Shown: positions 15,864 through 24,657 of the stretch, piece after piece
Numbering within the stretch: position 1 is the first letter of the stretch
How the letters are laid out: the number at the start of each line of letters is the position of its first letter
DNA from: a virus
IMG/VR virus record: IMGVR_UViG_3300035698_003185
Span: 1 to 26,650 of that record
DNA length: 26,650 nucleotides
Direction: 5' to 3' (one strand)
Notes under the pieces: model-generated
What the model was told of the DNA's origin: nothing
The model's input: only the letters and a program-made list of their open reading frames with translations
Databases searched by the model: none
Made by a program: the position numbers and the translations under genes

Positions 15864-15875
15864 TACTATACTATC
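15864..15875 (+). promoter_or_regulatory. Candidate promoter element before neck genes
   Basis: TACTATACTATC lies right after the capsid terminator and 31 nt before ATG 15907, which has its own strong SD AGGAGG (15896-15901). The string shares the ACTATACTAT core with 5201-5216. Position between a terminator and a new gene block supports a promoter; sequence alone is not decisive. Confidence 0.35.
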
Positions 15876-15906
15876 TAAGACCGTACAAATTAATTAGGAG
15901 GTTTTT

Positions 15907-16596
15907 ATGGCTGGAAGTAAAAATAATACAAAAGAGTTTAAATTACCAAAGTATCTTAAATTAGCAAAAGGTACCATGTGGTTTGATAACTTAGGTGAAA
16001 ATTGTTCAAATATAACATTAATAAATACAACGACTAATTTTATTGGTAGAGGTTGTATTACAGATGATGAATGGGATACTTTTTTAGAAGAAGGTTACTT
16101 ACCTTCTAAAAAAGTACCAAAAGATTCTAATAAGAATGAGAGTACAGAACATGGTCAATATGGACATGTTGAAATAGAAGATAAAAGTTACTTTGAAACT
16201 ACTAAGATTCATAACGCTAAATTAGGTAATATTATAACTGCTTATAAAACAGGAGTTCTGATTGACTTTGACCCTAAAAAAGAAGTGAAAGCTGAAAAAG
16301 AAAGAGAACTTAAACGTCAATTTATATTTAAAAAAGACGGAGATATAGTATTTAATGGTGATAATAAACATATGTTTGATAAATTAAATAATTCTAATCA
16401 TGAAGATTTAATAAAATTTATAGAAACATCTCCAATAAACGCTAAAGGTAATCTTATGGACTTATACGATTATGAAATGCAAGGATATAATAGACTAAAT
16501 AGACCAAGGGCTACAGTTTTAGATGCTATTAAAAAAAGATTAAATGCATTTGGTCCTGGTATGAGCGCTATTACTATAGAAAAAAATGAGGATTAA
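15907..16596 (+). CDS. Unknown neck-region protein
   Basis: The 229-residue protein starts after SD AGGAGG. The N-terminal 60 residues (for example LAKGTMWFDNLGENCSNITL, then GRGCITDDEW) look like a small globular domain. The middle is Lys and Glu rich and helical, and the last 60 residues include DLYDYEMQGYNRLNRPR. It is the first gene after the capsid terminator and precedes the Ig-like, adaptor and stopper candidates. A head-vertex or neck role is likely by position. I do not recognise a family. Confidence 0.72.
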   Translation: MAGSKNNTKEFKLPKYLKLAKGTMWFDNLGENCSNITLINTTTNFIGRGCITDDEWDTFLEEGYLPSKKVPKDSNKNESTEHGQYGHVEIEDKSYFETTKIHNAKLGNIITAYKTGVLIDFDPKKEVKAEKERELKRQFIFKKDGDIVFNGDNKHMFDKLNNSNHEDLIKFIETSPINAKGNLMDLYDYEMQGYNRLNRPRATVLDAIKKRLNAFGPGMSAITIEKNED

Positions 16597-16599
16597 TAA

Positions 16600-17280
16600 A
16601 TGAGTGAATTATTAGTTTCAGGTCATTACCCAAATATAAATCAAAATGATATTCCTAGAAATGCTACAATAAAGATATTTCTAGATGACGAAATCAATAC
16701 TGCATCAATTACAGCTAATTGTATAGTTGTATCTGATTATTTATATACTCCAGTTGATGGATTAGTAAGTTGGGCTTATACCAATCAGGGAACCCCTAGT
16801 GGTATAGCAAACATCTTAACTTTTACACCAACTAGTTATTTTGATCCTGAAACTAACTATTCTGTGTTTGTTAATAAATATCCAGATAGCGTAACATCAG
16901 TTAATAGTACATATTTAGAGGAAACTTATAGATATAACTTTACTACTGGTATTGGTGTTATTGATGATGTAGATCCTACATATTTAGAGCAAATCCAATT
17001 TGATTTAGATGCAGCTATAGCTAGAAGCGATTGGGCAGAAGCAGCAAGATTACAAGCAATATTAGATGATCCATATATTGCAGAATCAGGCGTTGCTGAT
17101 GTTACTGTAACTTTACCAGATAATCTTATATTAAATTCTACATATCCTTCTGACACTACATCTAATATCCCATTAGATGATTTACAATTTATTAAATTAA
17201 CATTTAATGATGACTTACCTGCAAGCGGTATTGATTATAGTTCTTATATATCAATTATAACTAAAGATGTATTGGAGTAA
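16600..17280 (+). CDS. Ig-like (Big_5-type) protein with UVR-like helical hairpin
   Basis: The 226-residue protein begins with a Big_5-like beta domain (residues about 6-115): YPNINQNDIPRNATIKIFLD is followed by strands ending in LTFTPTSYFDPETNYSVFV. Residues about 128-157 form a helical hairpin, LEQIQFDLDAAIARSDWAEA then ARLQAILDD, which resembles the UVR motif of UvrB and UvrC. A second Big_5-like domain starts at about 167 (YPSDTTSNIPLDDLQFIKLT) but stops early at the gene end. The next gene starts 3 nt later and may continue related folds. The likely role is a virion accessory or connector protein. The fold call is by pattern; the function is unknown. Confidence 0.75.
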   Translation: MSELLVSGHYPNINQNDIPRNATIKIFLDDEINTASITANCIVVSDYLYTPVDGLVSWAYTNQGTPSGIANILTFTPTSYFDPETNYSVFVNKYPDSVTSVNSTYLEETYRYNFTTGIGVIDDVDPTYLEQIQFDLDAAIARSDWAEAARLQAILDDPYIAESGVADVTVTLPDNLILNSTYPSDTTSNIPLDDLQFIKLTFNDDLPASGIDYSSYISIITKDVLE

Positions 17281-17283
17281 TAA

Positions 17284-18369
17284 ATGTCTGGAAACTTAAT
17301 ATTTGAAAAAAGAGATTCTGAATCATATAATTTAGTTTTTGATTATACCTCAGTATTAAATTCAGGAGAAGTAATAAAAACTTATAATGTATATGTCAAT
17401 GATGTATATGTGTCAGGTTTATATGATAGTAGATATGTGACGTATGAATTAGGTTCTGGTAATTATGATACAATCTTTACTTTAGATCCTATTAAATATG
17501 ATAACTATACTGTATTATTGCCATTAAATAGTGGTATTACTAATTCCGGTTATTCTGTTAATATGGTTATGATATCTAATAAATATGTAGAATATAATAA
17601 AACTATAGATGTAACCATAGATAGTACAGCATATCCATATAGTTATAATGATTTTGAATATAGATTTTTAGTTGATTCTGGTAATTTATTTATGTTACCT
17701 TCTATTTATACTGATCATGTACCATTTAACTATAATACTGAATATACTGTTAATATAGATTCTCAAATTGCTAGTATTAATGATTTACATTTATTAACAT
17801 CAGAAACTTTCTGGTTTACTAGTAAGTATTGTCCTATGTTTACTAGTGTACTTAAAATAAAATTATTATTAGGACCAGAAGCTGATAAGTTTACAGAAGA
17901 TACTATTAATAGATATATTCATAGAAATTCTAAAGAATCTATAGATTTAGTTAATCTTAACGGTTCAACTTTAAGTTATAGTTATTATGGTTGTACTCCA
18001 ACTGACGTTCCTTATAATCTTAGTCGGTATGTAGAATGTAAAACTGCATATGATTTATTTAATTTATTAGATAGATTAAGATTAATAGATGGTTCCGCAG
18101 CAGGGCAAACTAAAAAACTTGGTGATATGAATATTAAATATAATGGTACATCTGGTGGTAATGCTAATAATAATGATGCTAAAAACGATCTATATGAGTG
18201 TTTTATGGGTTTACAAAATATGATAAGTAACGGTGATGGATCGGGTATTAGAAATGCCGTAAGAGGTAAATATGATACTAGTAAAGGATTTAGTCATCCT
18301 GTTTTAGATTCTAATCATAATAGAATATCTAAACCTAGACCTACGTCAAATGGACCTTGGTATTTATAA
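17284..18369 (+). CDS. Head-tail adaptor candidate with N-terminal Ig-like region
   Basis: The 361-residue protein has a beta-rich N-terminal half, including a Big_5-like closing segment (NYNTEYTVNIDSQIASINDL, then ETFWFTSKY). A helical part follows from about residue 190 (LKIKLLLGPEADKFTEDTIN, then VECKTAYDLFNLLDRLRLID). Helices after a 'tky-P-mft' segment, with a Cys-Lys-Thr-helix, suit the gp6- or gp15-like head-tail connector fold that plugs onto the portal. The C-terminal 70 residues are Gly and Asn rich and end in a PRPTSNGPWYL tail. It sits 3 nt after the Ig-like gene and 10 nt before the stopper candidate. The adaptor call is inference from helix order and position. Confidence 0.62.
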   Translation: MSGNLIFEKRDSESYNLVFDYTSVLNSGEVIKTYNVYVNDVYVSGLYDSRYVTYELGSGNYDTIFTLDPIKYDNYTVLLPLNSGITNSGYSVNMVMISNKYVEYNKTIDVTIDSTAYPYSYNDFEYRFLVDSGNLFMLPSIYTDHVPFNYNTEYTVNIDSQIASINDLHLLTSETFWFTSKYCPMFTSVLKIKLLLGPEADKFTEDTINRYIHRNSKESIDLVNLNGSTLSYSYYGCTPTDVPYNLSRYVECKTAYDLFNLLDRLRLIDGSAAGQTKKLGDMNIKYNGTSGGNANNNDAKNDLYECFMGLQNMISNGDGSGIRNAVRGKYDTSKGFSHPVLDSNHNRISKPRPTSNGPWYL

Positions 18370-18379
18370 AGGATAATAT

Positions 18380-18922
18380 ATGAACTTTTTTACTGATAAT
18401 ACTTCTGCTACTGATTCTCAATTACAAGATACATTATATCCTGATTTATTAAGTGAAGCAGATGGTATAGATTTAAGAATTGAAATGAATAGAATACTAT
18501 ATGGTTCTACTTTTAAAAAACCATTAGGGCATTGGGTTATAGTTAGAGTATTTGATACTAGTACTAGATCTAAATATTTTAATAGATATTCTAAAGAAGG
18601 AATTATGGGTCCAGCTCATGACTACGTAGATCATTTAGTAAGAACCAGAAGAGTCCCTGATAGTTTTGGTAGAAGTAATATTGATGAAGAAAAAATAGCA
18701 GCAATGGTTGATAATAAATATATTTATTATCTTGAATATGATGTACCAATACGTGATGGTGATCAGATTTACGAATTAGATATATTAGATCATACTACTA
18801 TTCCTACTACTTATAACTTTGCTGGAAAATATGATGTAGACAGAATGCATCCTTATAGATTAGAAAACGGTAACGTTCAATATCTTTCAGTTGTTTGTAA
18901 ATATAATAACATAACATATTAA
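18380..18922 (+). CDS. Head-closure (stopper) protein candidate
   Basis: The 180-residue protein follows SD AAAGGA. Its N-terminal third is helical and acidic. A central strand (LGHWVIVRVFDTST) and a C-terminal beta region (YIYYLEYDVPIRDGDQIYEL, the loop around TTYNFAGKYDVDRMHPYRLE, and a final strand) give the small beta-barrel order seen in SPP1 gp16-like stoppers. These gate DNA exit below the adaptor. Position between adaptor and tail-terminator candidates agrees. There is no direct motif proof. Confidence 0.6.
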   Translation: MNFFTDNTSATDSQLQDTLYPDLLSEADGIDLRIEMNRILYGSTFKKPLGHWVIVRVFDTSTRSKYFNRYSKEGIMGPAHDYVDHLVRTRRVPDSFGRSNIDEEKIAAMVDNKYIYYLEYDVPIRDGDQIYELDILDHTTIPTTYNFAGKYDVDRMHPYRLENGNVQYLSVVCKYNNITY

Positions 18923-18935
18923 AGGTTAAATATAT

Positions 18936-19895
18936 ATGAACTTAAATAATAATTTTTATAATAAAATAGGTTTAGATCCAACTATATCTTCATCTTTACA
19001 ATTTGTAGTATTAGATGCTAAAAATAATCAAGTAGTTGCAACTCATACACCTCATGCTACCAGTAATGGTAGCATTCAAAGTTTATTAGAAATGCATATG
19101 TTAATGACTAAATCATTATCTATTATTAGTCCTAATTTAATTTTCTCACCAGATTTCCCAGATTATTTATTATCTGAGGATGATCCAAAATATATGCAAG
19201 ACCTTCCAACTATCACACCTAAATTATATGAAACTATGCCGCATTTCCGTTGGGATTTATATGAGCGTAATTTTGATGAATATAAAACTATAGAAAATAT
19301 ACCTGCTCCTCATATAACATGGGGTGTAGTTAGAACTGAACCTGGTACAGTATCAGGAACACCATTTAGAGGCACACAAGAACTTAAACCAAGAGAAAGA
19401 GAATTGGTTATAGTTTTTGATAAAGAATATAAAACCTTTTTATCTAAACATTCTAATAATACATTTTTAGAATGTGGTAATAAAATTGTTAAATATATAA
19501 AGGTTAATGGACAGTTTTTTGATAATTTAGTTCAATATAATATGTGGACTAGATCAAATTGGGAAGCTGAAGAATTAACAGATTGGTTTCAAAGACAATA
19601 TATGTTACCTTATACAGGTATGTTTAGAGAAGCAGGTATTAACAATATTTATTTTAATAGACGTGTTAGAGATGATACGTTAATGCAAAGTAAGAATAGA
19701 TATCATTTAAGATCCATGCTATACTATATAAGAAATGAACATATTTCAAATGAAACAATTATGCCTATTAGCAAAATAGATGTTGATATGGATGTTATAT
19801 CATCTAAATCAGATCTAATTATCAATAATGAGTTAACTAACTATTATGATAATATAGTTAATAATTGGCATATTAAGAATAATATAGGAGAATAA
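18936..19895 (+). CDS. Neck or tail-terminator candidate
   Basis: The 319-residue protein lies just before the sheath gene, where contractile phages encode the tail-terminator or completion protein. It contains a strand-rich middle (ERELVIVFDKEYKTFLSKHS) and a striking motif region, VQYNMWTRSNWEAEELTDWF followed by GINNIYFNRRVRDD. This resembles tail-terminator segments, where a beta strand with 'W-t-s-n-e-a' is followed by a helix and an Arg-rich strand. The N-terminal 100 residues are less clear. It has a modest SD (AAAGG). It would cap the tail tube and sheath and mate with the head neck. Confidence 0.6.
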   Translation: MNLNNNFYNKIGLDPTISSSLQFVVLDAKNNQVVATHTPHATSNGSIQSLLEMHMLMTKSLSIISPNLIFSPDFPDYLLSEDDPKYMQDLPTITPKLYETMPHFRWDLYERNFDEYKTIENIPAPHITWGVVRTEPGTVSGTPFRGTQELKPRERELVIVFDKEYKTFLSKHSNNTFLECGNKIVKYIKVNGQFFDNLVQYNMWTRSNWEAEELTDWFQRQYMLPYTGMFREAGINNIYFNRRVRDDTLMQSKNRYHLRSMLYYIRNEHISNETIMPISKIDVDMDVISSKSDLIINNELTNYYDNIVNNWHIKNNIGE

Positions 19896-19897
19896 TA

Positions 19898-22783
19898 ATG
19901 GCTAGAGAATATGCTATTCCAAGCTCTTCAACTATTTTGCAAGATTTCGGATTGGCTGTTACCTCTCCACCAACGGCTAGAAATAGACGTGTGGTTATTA
20001 TAGGTACAGCTGAAGATGGTCCATTATATGAACCTGTTCTAATAGATACTCCGTCTGATTCTGAATACGTTTGGGGAAGACAGTCAAAGGGTGATTTAGT
20101 TAGAGGTATTTTTGAATGTTGGAATGCCCAAATTAATAATCAAAATGTTGTAGGTGTACGTATAGGTAATGCTGATACGTCTATTTTAGAAGTTGCAGAA
20201 ATCAATTCTGAGGGGATTGATGAAGAAGATAGCAATACAACTAATATAAAATCATTAAAGTTATCAGGTAGATTTCCTGGTCCTATCTATGATCAAATTA
20301 CTATTAATTATGACACTAGTAGAAATCATGCTGGTGATATTGCTATGTATAATCCAAAAACAGGATTATCTAGTTATTTTTCAGTAGATAGAAAAAACCC
20401 AACTAATTCAACAGTTGACGTTCATAATATATCAGAATTAGTTAATGCTATTAATAATGATAGAAATATGACATCAGTTGTTACTGCTGAATATGATGCG
20501 TTATCTGCAGATTATGAATTAGCTTTAACTAGTTCAGTTAATGGTGTCATACAAGATGGTACTAGTTTAGTATTAGATCTTCAACAAATACTCGCAACAA
20601 GTGGAGTAATAGTTGATGGAACTGATGCGTATCTTGTAACTAATCCAGATTTACCTTATGCTCTCAATCAAGTTAATTCTAATGGTATTATTAAAAACTT
20701 AACAGTTGCTAATAATATTGTTAATTTAACTACTATTGAAGGTATTGGTATATCCGAATGGACTAAACAAGCATTTACAGGAGTTACTACACAATTAGTT
20801 AGAACTCCATTAGATGGTAAAGGCACTAGTAGATGGAATTCTATATCTGCTATGAAAGATTATGATAGTGATTCTAAATATATAACTAATCCATCTGGTT
20901 CAGTTATATCTGAATTTATTTATAATGTTGATAATGTTTTAGCTGATGAAATTCCAACTGATTATAGAGGATACAATGAAACTAATACGTTTAATTTAAC
21001 TATTGATTTACCATTAGATAATTCTAATCATTTATCTGTTTATAATTCTGGTGTACTATATGACTATTTGGCGTCTATATCTACTTATGATGAATATGTT
21101 GGTGCATCTGGCACTAATGCTTATGATGATGCTAAATGTACCGGTATTGAAACAAAATTAGTTAATAATAAAGCGGTAAGACCACAAGGTGTTATTAGAG
21201 CTTATGTATCTGATACAGTAGATCCTAATGGAGTTTGGACAGAATTACCTTATGATATAGACAATGGTATTTATTTATCAAGTTATACACCTGGTACTAC
21301 TATAACTAATGGTCAATGTACTTTTGCTATTGGCGCAACTGCATCAGGTGTTTATATTAATCCTATGGTAGCTACACCTTATACTGTTCCTGATAATGGA
21401 ACTGTTACTACAACAGTTCCATGGTCTAATCTTACTCAATTAATTGATGAGGATGGTGTTATTAAAGCTGATAAATTTATCAGAATAACAGCTAATTCAG
21501 TTAAAGGTTTTATTAGTGAAGTAGAAACATTACCATTATTAGATGCAGTTACTGCAACTACTCCAACAAGTTATTTTGTTAGAGGTAAAGAATTAGTTAT
21601 GAATGCGGCTCCAGGTTTTCCAATGATTTGGAATTATACAACTAGAACTAAATATCAAATTGATTCTAATGTATCATTATCTGATGCAGCTAATGGTTTT
21701 ATTAAGTTTAATGATGGTGAAAATCTACCTGGCCCAGCCGGTGGATCTATAGATACTACTACCACTTATATTAGATTAAATTATGATTATATGCCTAACT
21801 TCCCATATCTAACATCTGCAGCAAAATCGCTACATGGTGGTAGTACTGGTTCTAATTTAACTGTAAAAGAACGTGAAGATGAACTTAAAAAGGTTTATGA
21901 ATATTTACGTAACGTTGAAGCTGATATCTGGGTTCCAATGAATGCTTATATTGATGATATAAAAGAAGATTATAGTGATACTACTGGTCTTTTAGAAAAT
22001 ACATCTAATTCATTTGCTCTTGATATTACAGACTTTTTAGAAGAACAGTCTATTAATTTGTATCAACCTCATGCAGTACTTGGTGTGACTCAAGTTGAAG
22101 GTAATACTATTGGTGATAGAGATGAGTGGGTTGAAAATCTAACAGTATATGATATTGATGATGCAGTTCGTGGCGCTAATGCTATGAATGGTATCCAGAA
22201 TAAATTTATTTCTGTTGCAGCATTTGAACCAGTATTTATGAATACAGGTAGAGGAGCACCTTATGCTTCTAATGGCCAAGCAGCTTATGCTGGTCTAATA
22301 GCATCTGTACCTTATGATGTATCTCCTGTTAATAAAACTATACCTGGACTTTATGCTCTTAAGTATTCATTGTCTATAAGTCAATTAGAAGCACTTAATG
22401 GTAATAGATATGTATGTATGAAAACATCTGATACTAGACCTCCTGTTATTGTTAATGATGTAACAGCGGCGCCATATGGTTCAGACTTTGTTAATTGGTC
22501 TATCTTCTCTATAACTAAAGAAGCAGCAGATAGGATTAAACGCCTTGCTGATAGTTATATTGGTAAACCAAATAGCACAGAAGTTAGAAATGCGTTAGAT
22601 CAAGATATTTCTAATATTCTTACAAATATGTCTGGTATTCAGGCTTTCAATTTTAGTATTGCTTCTACTATAGAACAACAAGTTCTTGGAGTAATTGAAA
22701 TTGATTTAATCATAGTTCCAGTTTTCACAATTAAGAAAATCAGAACAACTATTAAACTTAGACGCAACGTTGCGTTAGGGTAA
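19898..22783 (+). CDS. Tail sheath protein
   Basis: The 961-residue protein forms the contractile sheath. The N-terminus is typical: PPTARNRRVVIIGTAEDGPL followed by a VWGRQSKGDLVRGIFECW-type helix. The C-terminal 250 residues carry the conserved sheath core, including LNGNRYVCMKTS, SIFSITKEAADRIKRLADSY and GVIEIDLIIVPVF, ending in the strand IKKIRTTIKL used for subunit interlock. It is far larger than T4 gp18 (about 659 residues) or typical sheaths (450-600). The extra length is a large Thr/Asn/Ser-rich central region (roughly 120-640), probably surface domains. It starts after SD TAGGAG, 2 nt after the previous gene. A 14-bp palindrome lies in its last codons and a strong hairpin follows. 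Confidence 0.93.
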   Translation: MAREYAIPSSSTILQDFGLAVTSPPTARNRRVVIIGTAEDGPLYEPVLIDTPSDSEYVWGRQSKGDLVRGIFECWNAQINNQNVVGVRIGNADTSILEVAEINSEGIDEEDSNTTNIKSLKLSGRFPGPIYDQITINYDTSRNHAGDIAMYNPKTGLSSYFSVDRKNPTNSTVDVHNISELVNAINNDRNMTSVVTAEYDALSADYELALTSSVNGVIQDGTSLVLDLQQILATSGVIVDGTDAYLVTNPDLPYALNQVNSNGIIKNLTVANNIVNLTTIEGIGISEWTKQAFTGVTTQLVRTPLDGKGTSRWNSISAMKDYDSDSKYITNPSGSVISEFIYNVDNVLADEIPTDYRGYNETNTFNLTIDLPLDNSNHLSVYNSGVLYDYLASISTYDEYVGASGTNAYDDAKCTGIETKLVNNKAVRPQGVIRAYVSDTVDPNGVWTELPYDIDNGIYLSSYTPGTTITNGQCTFAIGATASGVYINPMVATPYTVPDNGTVTTTVPWSNLTQLIDEDGVIKADKFIRITANSVKGFISEVETLPLLDAVTATTPTSYFVRGKELVMNAAPGFPMIWNYTTRTKYQIDSNVSLSDAANGFIKFNDGENLPGPAGGSIDTTTTYIRLNYDYMPNFPYLTSAAKSLHGGSTGSNLTVKEREDELKKVYEYLRNVEADIWVPMNAYIDDIKEDYSDTTGLLENTSNSFALDITDFLEEQSINLYQPHAVLGVTQVEGNTIGDRDEWVENLTVYDIDDAVRGANAMNGIQNKFISVAAFEPVFMNTGRGAPYASNGQAAYAGLIASVPYDVSPVNKTIPGLYALKYSLSISQLEALNGNRYVCMKTSDTRPPVIVNDVTAAPYGSDFVNWSIFSITKEAADRIKRLADSYIGKPNSTEVRNALDQDISNILTNMSGIQAFNFSIASTIEQQVLGVIEIDLIIVPVFTIKKIRTTIKLRRNVALG
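22762..22775. repeat. 14-bp perfect palindrome in the sheath gene end
   Basis: ACGCAACGTTGCGT reads the same on both strands and encodes part of RRNVALG. It is much richer in C and G than its surroundings and sits 24 nt before the 22800 hairpin. It could be a protein-binding site or part of a composite terminator. Confidence 0.6.
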
Positions 22784-22799
22784 TATATATTACCATATA

Positions 22800-22826
22800 A
22801 TGCCCTGGGAATAACTCCCAGGGCAT
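22800..22826 (+). terminator. Strong GC-rich hairpin between sheath and tube genes
   Basis: ATGCCCTGGGA (22800-22810) pairs perfectly with TCCCAGGGCAT (22816-22826) around a 5-nt ATAAC loop. No T-run follows, so it is not a textbook rho-independent terminator. It may halt transcription partially, protect mRNA ends or be a processing site that sets the sheath to tube ratio. The structure is certain, the role inferred. Confidence 0.65.
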
Positions 22827-22879
22827 AACTAGTCTCAGATAATATGATTTGGGACTTTAAACTAAGAAAGAAGGACATT

Positions 22880-23572
22880 ATGGCTAATGGAATTGGTGCA
22901 CCAGGAGGATTCTCCGACACTATGACACAAACCTATAATGCACACGCCGGAACAGATATTATTGCTACTCTTAATGGAGTAGTACTTGGTAACTTGAATG
23001 GTATCTCATTTTCAACTACTAGAGAAAAAGCCCCAGTTTATACATTAGGTAATGTAGATGCTGTAGCTTTTGGTAGAGGTAAAAGAGGACATGCAGGATC
23101 AATGATTTTTACAAATTTTGATAGGCATGCATTATGGGATGTTAAAGAAGCGTTAGCTGGAACAGAGCAAGCGTTAGAGTATTACAGAAAAGGAACAGAT
23201 ATACCTGCAGGTGGTAGATCTATACTTTTAGGTAGTCAAAGTTTTGAAGGTGACTTAAACGCGTTAGGTAAGTCTTTTAAGACTAAGACTAACTATTCTG
23301 ACCAGATACCACCTTTTACAATAACATTAACTGGTCAAAATGAATATGGTTCCACTTCAGTAATGGCCTTACTTGGTGTAGAATTTATTAATGAAGGTTC
23401 AGGTATATCTATTGATGATATAGTTACAGAGTCTCAAATGACTTTCGTAGCAAGAGCTATTCAAACATGGAGACCATTGAAAAATGGTGATCTTCATGCA
23501 TTTGATCAAGCAGTAGTAGGTGCAAATAGTCCTTTAGCAGCAGTGCGCGCAGCATATGCTTCTAAAAGATAA
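22880..23572 (+). CDS. Tail tube protein
   Basis: The start at ATG 22880 follows the SD GAAGGA. The frame is open to an earlier ATG at 22844, but that one has no SD and sits just after the hairpin. The 230-residue product forms the inner tube inside the sheath. Order and content fit the contractile tail-tube fold: a strand pair around LNGVVLGNLNGISFS, a segment KAPVYTLGNVDAVAFGRGKR, the hydrophobic strand GSMIFTNF, then DQIPPFTITLTGQNEYGS and a closing MTFVARAI strand. The two genes downstream share the same pattern. The gene is flanked by hairpins at 22800 and 23606, consistent with a separately controlled, high-level transcript. Confidence 0.88.
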   Translation: MANGIGAPGGFSDTMTQTYNAHAGTDIIATLNGVVLGNLNGISFSTTREKAPVYTLGNVDAVAFGRGKRGHAGSMIFTNFDRHALWDVKEALAGTEQALEYYRKGTDIPAGGRSILLGSQSFEGDLNALGKSFKTKTNYSDQIPPFTITLTGQNEYGSTSVMALLGVEFINEGSGISIDDIVTESQMTFVARAIQTWRPLKNGDLHAFDQAVVGANSPLAAVRAAYASKR

Positions 23573-23575
23573 AGG

Positions 23576-23602
23576 GATCCATATCCTAATTAAAAATGGA
23601 TC
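23576..23602 (+). other. Short inverted repeat in the tube-paralogue gap
   Basis: GATCCAT (23576-23582) pairs with ATGGATC (23596-23602) across a 13-nt AT-rich loop, immediately upstream of the 23606 terminator hairpin. It may form the first of two consecutive stem-loops. It is weak on its own. Confidence 0.4.
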
Positions 23603-23605
23603 TAG

Positions 23606-23639
23606 ATAATATGGGGGCGTAATGCCCTTGTATTATTTT
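23606..23639 (+). terminator. Terminator after tail tube gene
   Basis: ATAATATGGGGGC (23606-23618) pairs with GCCCTTGTATTAT (23624-23636) through 13 pairs, three of them G-U, around loop GTAAT. TTT follows directly, then CATT. It is a reasonable rho-independent terminator that would separate the abundant tube transcript from the minor downstream tail genes. Confidence 0.75.
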
Positions 23640-23660
23640 CATTATAAATAGTAGGTATAT

Positions 23661-24656
23661 ATGAGTGCATGGACAAGAAGTTTATATAAAAATACTAAAA
23701 ATATTAAAGATAATGTTAATAGTAATGGTTTAGATTTCCTAAGAGCTGGCCCTATAGATACTACAATGGATCTAGGTTTAACTCCTACTTCTTTAACTTA
23801 TGCCTCAACTAATCAAAGTTATAGTGGTACTGATTGTACTGTAGCTATTATTTATAATGAAAATATTGTAATATTAGGTAATGTTGAAACTGTATCTTAT
23901 TCTATACATAGAGACAAAATGCCAGTTAGAACTCTTGGTAGAACTTATGCTAAGAATTATTGTAGAGGTGGAAAAACTATTGCTGGTAGTTTAATATTTG
24001 TCCAATTTGACGAGTCGCCATTATATAAATTATATGAATTTTTTAATAAAAAATCAGAAAACCAACATAGATTTAGTTCTCCTACTTCAGATGAAATTCC
24101 TCCTTTTGATATGATGCTTATATTTGAAAATGAATATGGATATAGTTCTATCATTAGATTATATGGTGTTGAAATTACGGATGAAGGCGGAACTTATAGT
24201 ATTAATGATATCTATTCTGAGAATGTTATGCAATATATAGCTAAAGATATTGATCCAATGATTTCTTCTGGTAAAAAAGGAGAATTCCAAAATATGTTAT
24301 ATGAAAAAATGGTTCAAGGTAAAGTTATAGATGAACATTATAATTCTATGATTAAATATAAATCTAAATTAGATAGACAACTTAATGATTTATTAAAGAA
24401 ATTAGATATTTTAAGTAAAGACGCTTCTGCTAGAACTAGAAGAGGTAGTGGTAGTATTGCCACTCAAAAAAATAAAGATCGCATGACAATTAGAAAAAAA
24501 TATGATAATCTTGTGTTAAAAATAGAAACTCATAAAAAAGAAATAGAAAAAATAAGCGCAGATATTAGAAATTATGAACGTACAAAAATGACATGGGATT
24601 TAAATTCAAGTATGGAACCTGTATCTTCAATAGGCACAATCAAAGAAGGTAATTAA
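23661..24656 (+). CDS. Tail-tube paralogue with coiled-coil C-terminus
   Basis: The 331-residue protein repeats the tube-protein pattern: ILGNVETVSYSIHRDKMPVR matches VLGNLNGISFSTTREKAPVY of the tube, followed by a shared TLG, then GSLIFVQF for GSMIFTNF, then DEIPPFDMMLIFENEYGYSS for DQIPPFTITLTGQNEYGSTS, and YIAKDI for FVARAI. It adds an N-terminal extension of about 55 residues and, after the fold (about residue 200), a Lys-rich coiled coil of about 110 residues. The role is probably a minor tube-like protein at one tube end, such as an initiator at the baseplate or a junction protein. It has a poor SD (GTAGG), which fits low copy number. Confidence 0.75.
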   Translation: MSAWTRSLYKNTKNIKDNVNSNGLDFLRAGPIDTTMDLGLTPTSLTYASTNQSYSGTDCTVAIIYNENIVILGNVETVSYSIHRDKMPVRTLGRTYAKNYCRGGKTIAGSLIFVQFDESPLYKLYEFFNKKSENQHRFSSPTSDEIPPFDMMLIFENEYGYSSIIRLYGVEITDEGGTYSINDIYSENVMQYIAKDIDPMISSGKKGEFQNMLYEKMVQGKVIDEHYNSMIKYKSKLDRQLNDLLKKLDILSKDASARTRRGSGSIATQKNKDRMTIRKKYDNLVLKIETHKKEIEKISADIRNYERTKMTWDLNSSMEPVSSIGTIKEGN

Positions 24657-24657
24657 T

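Noticed and set aside
22844-22879. Upstream in-frame ATG for the tail tube gene (12 extra residues)
   Set aside because: No SD precedes ATG 22844, while ATG 22880 has GAAGGA at proper spacing and gives a normal tube N-terminus.
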